In this document: piece by piece, positions 1 through 8,800 of the stretch
How positions within the stretch are numbered: position 1 is the first letter of the stretch
Layout: each line of letters starts with the position of its first letter
Assembly (NCBI RefSeq): GCF_946885885.1
Contig: NZ_CAMPHN010000067.1
Coordinates: 1-22,013 of the forward strand
Length of the DNA: 22,013 nucleotides
Direction: 5' to 3'
From: an uncultured Pseudomonas sp.
GTDB lineage: Bacteria; Pseudomonadota; Gammaproteobacteria; Pseudomonadales; Pseudomonadaceae
The notes under the pieces: model-generated
What the model was told of the DNA's origin: nothing
The model's input: only the letters and a program-made list of their open reading frames with translations
Databases searched by the model: none
Program-made: the position numbers and the translations under genes

Positions 1-460
1 AAGGCGTGCACTCGTCGAAAATCATCACGATGTCCGAACCCAGATCGCGCTGCACTTGCATCGACTCTTCCGGCCCCATGAACACCTTGGCGCCATCCAC
101 CGGCGAGGCGAAGTACACGCCCTCCTCCTTGATCTTGCGCATGGCCCCCAGGCTGAATACTTGGAAGCCGCCGGAGTCGGTCAGAATCGGCCCCTGCCAC
201 TGCATGAAATCGTGCAGGTCGCCATGGCGCTTGATCACCTCGGTGCCGGGGCGCAGCCACAGGTGGAAGGTATTGCCGAGAATGATCTGCGCACCTATCG
301 CCTCGATATCGCGCGGCAACATGCCCTTGACCGTGCCATAGGTGCCCACCGGCATAAAGGCCGGGGTTTCCACCACGCCGCGCGGGAAGGTCAAGCGACC
401 CCGTCGCGCCTTGCCATCGGTTGCCAATAATTCGAACGACATCCGGCAAGTGCGGCTCAT
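1..460 (-). CDS. tgt: Queuine tRNA-ribosyltransferase, N-terminal part (runs off the window)
   Basis: Tgt exchanges guanine 34 for the queuosine precursor preQ1 in tRNAs with GUN anticodons, in the cytoplasm. Read on the minus strand, the protein starts [20 protein letters not shown] and continues with the family segments [22 protein letters not shown] (the active-site aspartate region) and [10 protein letters not shown]. Only about 153 N-terminal residues are present; the 3' end is outside the window. The ATG at 458-460 overlaps the queA stop as ATGA, so the two genes are translationally coupled. The internal ATG at 440-442 ([10 protein letters not shown]) could also be the start. The sequence is very Pseudomonas-like. 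Confidence 0.95.
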   Translation of the reverse strand, partial: MSRTCRMSFELLATDGKARRGRLTFPRGVVETPAFMPVGTYGTVKGMLPRDIEAIGAQIILGNTFHLWLRPGTEVIKRHGDLHDFMQWQGPILTDSGGFQVFSLGAMRKIKEEGVYFASPVDGAKVFMGPEESMQVQRDLGSDIVMIFDECTP

Positions 461-1506
461 ACAACATCCTCTGGTCCGCGCGGCGCGGGATTACGGGTAA
501 TGAACATGGCATCGCCATAACTGAAGAAGCGATAACCCTCGGCGATCGCGCTTTGATAGGCCGCCATGGTTTCGGGGTAACCGGCAAACGCCGACACCAG
601 CATCAGCAGGGTCGATTCCGGCAAATGAAAATTGGTCACCAGGGCATCGACCACATGCAGCGGCCGGCCCGGGTAGATAAAGATATCGGTGTCGCCGCTG
701 AAGGCTTTCAACTCGCCATTGCGCGCCGCGCTCTCCAGCGAGCGCACACTGGTGGTGCCCACCGCGATCACCCGCCCGCCACGGGCCCGGCAAGCGGCAA
801 CCGCATCGACCACATCCTGGCCGACTTCCAGCCACTCGCTGTGCATGAGGTGATCCTCGATACGCTCGACCCGCACCGGCTGAAAGGTACCGGCGCCCAC
901 ATGCAGGGTGACGAAAGCGCGCTCGACGCCCTTTTCGGCGATAGCCGCGAGCAATGCCTGATCGAAATGCAGCCCCGCGGTCGGCGCGGCAACGGCGCCG
1001 GCGCGCTCGGCATAGACGGTCTGATAACGCTCGCGGTCGGCGGCTTCGTCCGGCCGGTCGATATAGGGCGGCAACGGCATATGGCCGGCTCGCTCGAGCA
1101 GCGGCAACACCTCTTCGGCGAAACGCAGCTCGAACAACGCATCGTGACGAGCGAGCATTTCGGCTTCGCCGCCCCCGTCGATCAGAATCGTCGAGCCGGG
1201 TTTGGGCGACTTGCTCGAACGCACATGGGCCAGCACACGATGGGCGTCCAACACGCGCTCGACCAACACCTCAAGCTTGCCGCCGGAAGCCTTCTGCCCG
1301 AACAACCGCGCAGGAATCACCCGTGTATTGTTGAATACCATCAGATCGCCAGGGCGCAGATAATCCAGCAAATCGCCGAATTGGCGATGGGCCAGCTCGC
1401 CAGTGGGGCCATCGAGCACCAGCAAACGGCTGGCACGGCGCTCGGCGAGGGGATGACGGGCGATAAGAGCGTCAGGCAGCTCGAAATGAAAGTCGGCAAC
1501 GCGCAT
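457..1506 (-). CDS. queA: S-adenosylmethionine:tRNA ribosyltransferase-isomerase QueA
   Basis: QueA transfers and isomerises the ribosyl part of S-adenosylmethionine onto preQ1 in tRNA, giving epoxyqueuosine. It acts on the product of Tgt, encoded just downstream. The 349-residue protein has the usual family length, with the conserved segments [12 protein letters not shown] (from residue 59), APTAGLHF (174-181), [10 protein letters not shown] and [17 protein letters not shown], and it is near-identical in style to Pseudomonas QueA. The minus-strand leader just before the ATG is pyrimidine-rich (CCCCTCCT) and has no Shine-Dalgarno sequence. The queA-tgt order and ATGA overlap are the usual gammaproteobacterial arrangement. 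This is chromosomal flank, not element. Confidence 0.97.
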   Translation of the reverse strand: MRVADFHFELPDALIARHPLAERRASRLLVLDGPTGELAHRQFGDLLDYLRPGDLMVFNNTRVIPARLFGQKASGGKLEVLVERVLDAHRVLAHVRSSKSPKPGSTILIDGGGEAEMLARHDALFELRFAEEVLPLLERAGHMPLPPYIDRPDEAADRERYQTVYAERAGAVAAPTAGLHFDQALLAAIAEKGVERAFVTLHVGAGTFQPVRVERIEDHLMHSEWLEVGQDVVDAVAACRARGGRVIAVGTTSVRSLESAARNGELKAFSGDTDIFIYPGRPLHVVDALVTNFHLPESTLLMLVSAFAGYPETMAAYQSAIAEGYRFFSYGDAMFITRNPAPRGPEDVV

Positions 1507-1577
1507 GGTTTAGGAGGGGTCGTCTTGCAGGGCGGCAAAGCTTACCGGAAATCATGCAATCTGACCACGCAAGTGGA

Positions 1578-1606
1578 TTGACCAACCCTAAAGTCATCCC
1601 TATACT
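1578..1606 (+). promoter_or_regulatory. Sigma-70-type promoter of tRNA-Leu
   Basis: TTGACC (1578-1583), a 17-bp spacer and TATACT (1601-1606) stand 13 bp before the first base of the tRNA. This is close to the sigma-70 consensus, with ideal spacing. It lies between divergent queA and the tRNA and serves the tRNA direction. Confidence 0.75.
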
Positions 1607-1619
1607 GCGCCGCCATTGT

Positions 1620-1704
1620 GCCCCGGTGGCGGAACCGGTAGACGCGGCGGATTCAAAATCCGTTTTCGAAAGAAGTGGGAGTTCGAGTCTCCCCCGGGGC
1701 ACCA
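1620..1704 (+). tRNA. tRNA-Leu(CAA), integration target
   Basis: The cloverleaf can be drawn by eye. The acceptor GCCCCGG (1620-1626) pairs with CCGGGGC (1694-1700), followed by A and an encoded CCA (1702-1704). The anticodon loop TTCAAAA (1652-1658) carries CAA at 1654-1656, which reads UUG leucine codons. There is a long class II variable arm and a T-arm with GTTCGAGTC. The gene is intact although an element is integrated at its 3' end, so integration restored the 3' part. It has its own promoter upstream and a terminator just after it. Confidence 0.97.
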
Positions 1705-1708
1705 TTTA
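1682..1708 (+). repeat. attL core (3' end of tRNA-Leu)
   Basis: This block runs from the T-arm TTCGAGTCT through CCA to TTTA after the tRNA, 27 bp. It matches 21110-21135 except for one missing G in the right copy. It ends with tRNA position 1704 plus four bases, as is usual for tRNA-targeting integrases. Confidence 0.9.
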
Positions 1709-1747
1709 CAAGTAGCAGGCAGTGTCAGCAAATGCCACTAGCCCAAT

Positions 1748-1774
1748 AAAGCCGGCCACTGCGCCGGCTTTTTT
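1748..1774 (+). terminator. Intrinsic terminator after tRNA-Leu, supplied by the element
   Basis: The stem AAAGCCGGC (1748-1756) pairs perfectly with GCCGGCTTT (1763-1771) around the loop CACTGC, and the T-run ends at 1774. It lies inside the element, so it replaces the chromosomal terminator that was moved to the far side of attR (21174-21198). Confidence 0.85.
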
Positions 1775-1782
1775 GTGTCTTA

Positions 1783-1863
1783 CAGTTCCTGGCAGTTCCT
1801 GCCGATTCCTTGTATCCCTGTATCCCCCTGTGTATCCTCAAAAATCACATAACTTCGGGATAC
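1783..1863. repeat. Cluster of short repeats before int (possible integrase arm sites)
   Basis: CAGTTCCTG occurs twice (1783-1791 and 1793-1801). GTATCC occurs three times as direct repeats (1812, 1820, 1832) and once inverted, as GGATAC at 1858-1863. Tyrosine integrases of the P4/lambda type bind short arm repeats flanking the core site, so this cluster between attL and int is a plausible arm region. It may also contain the int promoter. No clear -35/-10 pair was found. Confidence 0.5.
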
Positions 1864-1867
1864 ATGA

Positions 1868-3103
1868 TTGAAGCGTTCAGCAATCAAACGCCGGCCGCTG
1901 GCCGATACTGTCCTGGCCACGCTGGAGCCAGAAGCGAAAGAATATCGCGAGCTCGACGGCAACGGCCTGTACATCAGGGTGAAGGCCGACGGCGGCAAGT
2001 CCTGGCAGCTGCGCTATAAGAACGCAGCGGGCAAGTGGTCATGGATCGGGCTGGGCTCATACCCGGAAGTTGGCGGCGCCCTGGCGCGCAAGAAGGCCGG
2101 CGACCATCAGGCGATGATCAGCACCGGCATCGACCCACTCGAGCACAAGCGATCTGCCAAGCAGCGAGCCGATCAAGCCTCGGCGCGCACCTTCCGCGCT
2201 GCGGCCGAGGACTGGTACCAGCACATGCAGGCCAAGGGCCTGGAGCAATCCACCCTGGATAAGGCTCGCACCTACCTCGATAAGGATATCCTCCCGGCCC
2301 TGGGCGATATGCAGCTCGACGCGATCACGCGCAACCACTGCGCAGACCTGCAATCGTCACTCGAAGCGCGGGGCGCGCACAACGTGGCCAAGAAGGCGCG
2401 CGGCTGGATCAACCAGATTTTCGGCCGAGCCATCGCTAAAGGGCTGACCGAGAACGACCCGGCCAGCCGCCTGCACGCGATCGCAGCGCCTGCGCCGGCG
2501 ACCAAACAACAGCCGCACCTGCTCGAGCACGAACTGCCCGACTTCCTGCGCGCCCTTCATGCGACCACCAGCCGCCTACCAGCCCGCACCGCCGCATGGC
2601 TCTGCCTTTGGCTGGCCGTCCGCCCGGGCATGCTGCGCTTCGCCGAGTGGTCGGAGTTCGATCTGGACGCAGCTATATGGTCGGTACCGGCGACCAAGAT
2701 GAAGATGGACAGGGATTACACCACCCCACTACCCGCCCAAGCCGTAAACGCGCTACAGGATCTTCATCGGGTCACCGGCCGCGGGCGCTGGCTCTTCCCC
2801 GGTGTTGGGCCGAAGAACCCGACCATCAGCGAGAACACCATCTGCCTGGTGTATGCCAAGGCCGGCTACAAAGGTCGGCTGGTTGGCCACGGTGCCCGCC
2901 ACACCGCAAGCACACTGCTCAACGAGCACAACTGGCCGAAGAAGCACATCGACGCCCAGCTTGCCCACAAGGAAGAAGGCGTGTCGGGTGTCTACAACAA
3001 GGCCCAGTACTTGGAACAACGCAAGGTGATGATGCAGTGGTATGCCGACTATCTGGATGCTCTGGCAGCCGGTACCGCCAAGCAGCTCAGCCGGAGGCCC
3101 TGA
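1868..3103 (+). CDS. int: P4-type tyrosine integrase
   Basis: Site-specific recombinase of the tyrosine family that integrates and excises the element at tRNA-Leu. It has 411 residues, the usual length. An N-terminal arm-binding region (about 8-95, GNGLYIRVKADGGKSWQLRY) is followed by a core-binding region (about 105-210) and the catalytic domain. Visible catalytic residues are Arg252 (LAVRPGMLRFAEW), a lysine at 278 or 280, His341-x-x-Arg344 (GHGARHT), His367 and the nucleophile Tyr376 (GVYNKAQYL). The start is TTG at 1868: an in-frame TGA lies directly before it, no ATG occurs until codon 83, and CGGGA at 1856-1860 is a suitable ribosome binding site. The gene points away from attL into the element. 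The catalytic set is complete, so the enzyme is probably active. Confidence 0.95.
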   Translation: MKRSAIKRRPLADTVLATLEPEAKEYRELDGNGLYIRVKADGGKSWQLRYKNAAGKWSWIGLGSYPEVGGALARKKAGDHQAMISTGIDPLEHKRSAKQRADQASARTFRAAAEDWYQHMQAKGLEQSTLDKARTYLDKDILPALGDMQLDAITRNHCADLQSSLEARGAHNVAKKARGWINQIFGRAIAKGLTENDPASRLHAIAAPAPATKQQPHLLEHELPDFLRALHATTSRLPARTAAWLCLWLAVRPGMLRFAEWSEFDLDAAIWSVPATKMKMDRDYTTPLPAQAVNALQDLHRVTGRGRWLFPGVGPKNPTISENTICLVYAKAGYKGRLVGHGARHTASTLLNEHNWPKKHIDAQLAHKEEGVSGVYNKAQYLEQRKVMMQWYADYLDALAAGTAKQLSRRP

Positions 3104-3168
3104 CAAGGCCCTTGCCCTGCACCGCCACCACGCCGAAACTGGGCTTAGGTTTTTGGGAGACTTCCCGC

Positions 3169-3333
3169 ATGAGCTATCTCGACAACATCAACCTCGAGTA
3201 CGGAAAAGCACTCGGCAAGAGCGATGCCTACAAGGCCTATAAATACGAGCATGTAAAGATCCGCCGATCCCGTAAGGCGCACATCAGCAAGCTCGGTAAA
3301 TACTGGCTCCGCGCACGCGGCATATGGCTTTAG
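3169..3333 (+). CDS. Small basic protein of unknown function
   Basis: A 54-residue reading frame starting MSYLDNINLEYGKALGKSD, rich in lysine, arginine and tyrosine (KAYKYEHVKIRRSRKAH). The ATG at 3169 has TTGGGAGA (3153-3160) eight bases upstream as a ribosome binding site. It follows int by 65 bp and precedes the next small membrane gene by 9 bp, so all three may be cotranscribed. I do not recognise the family. An excisionase-like role is possible from size, charge and position, but no motif supports it. Confidence 0.55.
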   Translation: MSYLDNINLEYGKALGKSDAYKAYKYEHVKIRRSRKAHISKLGKYWLRARGIWL

Positions 3334-3342
3334 GGAGTCACC

Positions 3343-3558
3343 ATGCTACAAGTCTGGATAGGCGCCATCCTGCTGGTGCTCGGCATGTTCATGCTGCTGG
3401 CAAACCCCGTTGCCGGCGGCATCCTTATCGCCATCGGCTATGCCCTGTACATCAATACCAGCAAGGCCACACGCGCAGCGGCTGAATCCACGTTCTGGGG
3501 CATCTGCCTGATCTGCATGATTGTCGTTGGAGCAGTGGCCTTCCTTGGCCTGTTCTGA
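3343..3558 (+). CDS. Small membrane protein, two transmembrane helices
   Basis: 71 residues with two hydrophobic stretches, about residues 4-36 (IGAILLVLGMFMLLANPVAG, then ILIAIGYALY) and 50-71 (GICLICMIVVGAVAFLGLF). TAGGGAGTCACC before the ATG provides a ribosome binding site (GGGAG at 3333-3337). The stop TGA abuts the stop of the minus-strand gene to the right: TGATCA at 3556-3561 serves both, so transcription converges here with no gap. Inner-membrane location is likely. The function is unknown; small membrane proteins at element ends can be lysis- or exclusion-related, but nothing specific is seen. Confidence 0.7.
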   Translation: MLQVWIGAILLVLGMFMLLANPVAGGILIAIGYALYINTSKATRAAAESTFWGICLICMIVVGAVAFLGLF

Positions 3559-5880
3559 TCAGAAATCCCCGCCCGCCAGCTTCACGATCCTTTCCGCAAT
3601 CTGATTCGACTGACGCTGCAGCGCATCCAGGCGCTGCCGCTTCTGCTCTGGCGTCATGCTGGTGTCTCGATAAACAGCATCCATCTGGTTGCGCACGTTG
3701 CCCAGCTGCTTACGGGCAAAGCCCAGCGCCGGCCGGTGGCGGATCTTCTCGCGGTTCGCCGATAGCAGTTGGTCAGCCGCCTCGACGCGCCCTTCCTCCC
3801 GGTACGACTTGATGGTTCGATTGAGCTGGTCAGCCTCGCGCAGCATGTCGTAAAACTCGCTCTGGTACTTTGTCGAGCGTGGCGAGTCGCCCTGGTACAG
3901 CACCTTCAGGATAGGAATATCACCACTACGACTTGCAGGGCGATCGGCATCATCGAAGGCGCTCGCGAGCAGGCTCGACATATCCAACACGTACTGGCCG
4001 ATTGTGCCGGTATACCCGATCACCAGGTGGTCAACCTGCTTTGGCGACAAACCAGCGATTGGGCCAGTGATCTGGCCAAGCAATCGACCCAGGGTACTGG
4101 TGCGTTCGTCGTAACGCGCCTCCGGCAATTTTCCTTCGTCGCTCATATCCTCGATCGGCGAGTCGCGGAAGAAGTTGCGGTTGGCTTGTAGCTCGCGGAT
4201 AGGCTGGTAGAACTGCGGTACCGGGTTGAAAGCAAGGGTCTGGAAAACGCCATTCGATATGGCCTTTGCCAGGTCGCCACCATCCTGGGTGCCGGTCATG
4301 GCGTGCAGGATGCGCTCGGGCACGGTACCGAAGATCAAACCCAGCTCAAACGGCTTGGGAATGCGGAAATGCTCGTCGCCTAGGAAGATGTGCCAATGCA
4401 TGTCTTTATCCCAGTCCTGCAACGCCTGGTATCGCTCATCATCGTCATTCAGGCCGGCCAGCAGCAGCGAGAACAGCGCGATATAGCCGCCCTTCATGGC
4501 TACCTCTTTGGCTAGCAAGGTCTTATCCCCCTTCACCGCCCGCCCGAGCTTATACAGGCCCTGCAATCTGGCATTGAGGAACGGCACCACGTCGGTGAAC
4601 CACTGCGCCGCGGCGAAGTTTCCGCGCAGGCTGTAATCCATAAGATCCTTCGCCTCGTAGGCGGCCTGGCGCCGGCTCTTGCCAGCTTCCAGGGCTGCTT
4701 TGTAGGTGCTCAGGCGGTTGGCGTTCTCCACCTTGTCGCCCAGGGCCCGGTACTTCTGCCAGCCCTTGCCGAGCATCGCAGCTGCTTTGGCTGGCGTGTT
4801 CACCAGGCTACCCAGGTAGGCGTCCTGCTGTCGGCTGGTGAAGCCTTTCTTCTCCAGCGCGCGGCGGATGATCTGCGCCGAGGCATCGGGGTCGGAACCG
4901 TGCACGTAACCGCCCTGGAAGCTGCCGCCGGCGAACATCAGGTCGCGGTAGTCCTGATCTTCTCGCAGCGCATCGCGCATCCCGCGGATTGAGTCCTTGC
5001 CGAGGGTGAAGCCGTCCTTATTGATCAGCCAGGCATGCGCCGCGTCGCGGATGAAGTTGCGCAGGATGAAATCGGGCGAGGCGGTCACGCCGGTGGTGAG
5101 AATCCGCTTGAAGGCCCGGCCGATCTTGGTGATCGGGTCATTGAACACGCTGCCTTCCATGAACTTGAGGCCGCGCAGCAGGCTTTCGTCGTTGACGCGG
5201 TAATACTCGTTCTTGCCGGCGCGCTGTACGCGGATGATGTCGGGGTCGGTCGGCGCCACCCTGGTCCATAGCTTCTCGAAGCCCTCACTTTCCGGCTGCA
5301 TCAGCTTATTGACCACCTTGATGACATTGGAGCCGGCCGGCAGGTCCAGCAGGTCGGCAGCCATGGCCAGCGCCTTACGGTCCTTGCGGATCTGCTGGGC
5401 GATCTGGCTGCGGGAAATCAGCACCTGCTGATAGCGCGGACTCTCGTCCGCCAGGTATTCGCTGTCCTTCAAATTGTCGACCACTTCGAGCAACGCCTTA
5501 TTCTTCATCGAGGCGTCAATGCGCTTGGTCCAGCCGGCCAGCATGTTGCTCAGCAGGTCATTGGTAGGCAGCGTGCCGCCCTTCAGGGCCTTGATCGCTG
5601 CCGTTTGGTGCGACAGTCCACGCTTCGACCGCGGCGCCGTGAAAATGCCTTCGCTCTCGTCCTGGCGGTAGAACGGCACGTAGTAGTCGGTCAGCCACTT
5701 CGCCCGGGCATCCTGATCGATCAGGCCAGCTTCCTGCGCCAGATCCAGAACAGCCTCGTTCACCTGGGCATACTCGCGGTAAACCTTCTCGAATAGCTCT
5801 TCCTTGCCCTTACCCATAGCCAGCAGTTCGGCGATATCGGCATCGTTCAGGTTGTTCTCGCGCCCCTGCGCTTTAAGCAA
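3559..5880 (-). pseudogene. C-terminal part of giant phage polyvalent protein (LPD38-like), frameshifted from 5873-10492
   Basis: 773 residues in a frame offset by one base from the upstream gene. The sequence YQALQDWDKDMHWHIF...FRIPKPFELGLIFGTVPERI is typical of the LPD38 region at the C-terminus of large polyvalent proteins carried and injected by phages. A hydrophobic helix (YIALFSLLLAGL) lies in the middle and a basic coiled-coil-like tail at the end. The first possible start is TTG at 5878-5880, overlapping the upstream TAA at 5873-5875; it lacks a ribosome binding site. Removing one A before CAG at 5884-5882 would join the frames as ...GGKR-QLLKAQGREN..., giving one protein of about 2,300 residues. 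I therefore read it as the second half of a broken gene. Reinitiation or programmed frameshifting would keep it functional. Confidence 0.8.
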
Positions 5881-8800
5881 CTGTGCGCTTGCCGCCCAAC
5901 CATGCCAACCACGGGGTCAGGTTGTCCTGGCCAAGGTCGCCCAGGATCTCCAGCACGCCGCGGGTACCGGCCTTGCCCGATACCACACCATCGCGCCATT
6001 CGGGCGCCGCGTAGTGCAGCACGCCGTGCATCACATCGGCGATGCCGCTGGCCATCCGCGCCGACACATAACCCTGCTTGTTGATATCGGTTACGCCCAC
6101 CGCCTCCTCGGCGCGACGGATACCTGCCAGGCCGTCGAAGATCCCTTCCTCCGAGCGCGTCGACCACTCGCTGAGCTTTGCCTGTAGGCCTCCTAGGGTC
6201 ACGTTGCGCACCTGGTCTAGCAGGTTCTGCGCCTCGCTACCGGCAAGCCCGATCTTGCGCAGCGCTTCAGTGTCGCGCTGGCCGGCGCGCGAGTAGCGAA
6301 TATCCGGATCTACCTGATCGAACGCCCCAGTGTTGTTCGTCGCCGACTTCACCTGGTTGTTGTAGAAGGCCACCCAGGTGCCGGTATCGGCGAGCCGAAC
6401 CCCGTCATAGCCCTCGCGCTCGAGCTTCTGCCGAAAGGCGATGGCTTTATCTGGCGTATCCAAGCGCTGCGACTCGGCCACGCTCATCACGTAGGGTTTC
6501 TTGATCTGGACGAACAGCGGCATCACATTGGCCAAGCCCGGCATGCCATCCGTCGCCTTCTCGGCGTAGGCCTTGGCCAGCTCTCCGTCACTCGTCAGAA
6601 AAATCCCGAGCGGCGCAGTTGTATGGCCAGTGCTGCGCCCCGCTCTAGTCTGGTCGAATACGCTGAATTCCTCGGCGGTACCGTGGTACAGAATCAACGG
6701 CTCGCCGTTGCTATCAGTCACCTTGGATACATTATCGGGATTGACGCGCTCAAGCGGTCGGCGTACAAAATCGGCTGGAGCCTTGGTATTGGCCGATGTC
6801 GACCTCTGACCTTCACGGGTCATCTCGCGCGGAGAGACTGCCAAGGCTTCTTCCTTTCTATCAAGCGTCGCCAGATTGTGCAGGCGACGCCCATTCGCAT
6901 CATCCCTGACGTTGAAAACAACATAAAGCGGCACCCCGTCTACGGAAACGGGCATGATCAGCTTGTGGTGCGCCATACCCTCGCGCCCCTTGTTGTCGAA
7001 GTCCCAGCGCGAGTACTCGGCGTGTCGAATGGCATCTTGCACCCTTGCCAGCACCGCATGTTTCGCCGGATCAGCAGAGGTCGAGGAAGCTTTCTTCGCC
7101 CCATTATTGTTCAGCCTCACCTCTCCCAGGATGTCGTGCTGTAGCGTCTCACCTGAGGCGACGAACCCGCGCAGCAGCTCCAGCACCTTGGCCTGGCGAT
7201 CCTTGATCCCTAACCCCTTCCAAGATTCAGGTGTTGCCAAGCGTAGCGGCTTCGCCTTTTCCAAGCGCAGACCAACAGCCGCCGCCTGCCAGTCGCCGAA
7301 CCACTTCTCAAATGACTCGCTTCGCACCTGGTGCCACTGCTTCTGGTTCAGTTTCGAAGGCTTGCCATTCGGCGCCAACAGACGCCCCTGCTCGTCGGCA
7401 ATCTCCGGGCCGCGACCGGAACGCCCGTCGCGGGAAAATGCATCGCGAGCACCCGGCCGGCGCCGGCCGTTGATGATATAGCCCCTGGCGTTGGCCAACA
7501 GCGATTGGATATCGCCCTCGCTCCAGCTCAAGTTAAGGCCGATCGAGCGCAGCGCATTGCGCATGGCGGTGACCAAGCGCGGCCAGAACGATTGCCGTGC
7601 GATGGTACCGGCCGCGGCCATATCGGCCAGCACCTCCTCCATCGCCAGCGCTGGCTCGTAGCCGAACTTCTTGGTCAACTGGTCGGCCTGCTGCTTCAGT
7701 TCGGCATTGCTGTTGTACAGGCTCATCAGCAACGGCTTCAGGCGCTGGCCGTAGGCCCCCTGCAAACCGGCATGGCCAAGTACTTCATGCTGCAGCACGA
7801 ACGCCGCATGCTTCACGCCGCGCAGGTTATCGGCCACCAGGTACACCTGGCCGTCGGCGAACATGCCCTCCACATCGAACGCACCATCACGCTCCACCTG
7901 GCGGCGCTGGGCGTCAGGAAGATCCTTGACCGACTGCACCACCTTGATATCTGGGGCGTTCTGCCAGCCGCCAGTGAGACGCTGGAGTTGCAGGCGTAGT
8001 TGCACGGCACGGCTACCCCGCCCAGCAACGGGCCCTCGGCGGTAGCTACCGCGCGAGTACGCCGGCTCGAACTCCCGGCGCAGCGCCTCCCAGGCCTGGC
8101 GATTCACACCTTCCGGGCTGTCCTTGTTCAGGGCGTTGTATTGCTCGAAGGTCAGCCCGGCCGAGGCGCGATCGATGTCGGCCTCGTATTGATCTTGCAG
8201 GCGCTGGATGGCCTGATCGTAACCAGGCGAGCCCTTCTTGAGGCCCGATGTCTTGGCCTGGCGGTCGATGTAGCGCTTACGTGGCGTGGCCAATATTTCC
8301 GGCAGAGCTTGGGCTTCTTCCGACGCACCGGCGTTGTCTTGCTCGGTCTCGGTGCTTACACTCTGATCAGCAGGGGTGACGGCTCTAGTCGGTTTCGACT
8401 GCCGCGCAGGTGTGCTTTGCCTGCTCGGCACTTCGTTGGAAGTATCCGCCCCCTCTGCCCCTTCAGTATCCGTGCTCAGTGCACGCTGTCCGTCGGCCCC
8501 CTCAGCTGTAGCAGGAATATCAACTCCACCAGGCTCTGCCGCTGGCCCTGCAACTGCTGGCCGTTCATCCACAGCTGGCACTCGCGCCACGTTATCCACC
8601 GAAGCTGGTGCAGCAGGTAGATCGCTTGCGGCTCCGACATCAGTAGCCCCTGCCCGGTTATCAGCATCTTGCACCTCCTGCCGACGCTGAATGCGCCACT
8701 CTCGGTTACCGCTCTTCACCACCTCGAACGCGCCCGGCTCTGGCAGCTCACGCAGCGCCTTGTTTGCCCCTGGCACGCTCTTGAAAGTCGTATTTATTGT

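Noticed and set aside
421..1581. Long plus-strand open frame (386 codons) opposite queA
   Set aside because: It is the complement of queA, whose protein is clearly conserved; the plus-strand translation has no protein-like pattern.
5868..5895. Programmed -1 frameshift in the polyvalent gene
   Set aside because: The frame change needed is +1 (or -2), and no slippery heptamer or release-factor-type stop context is seen at the junction.
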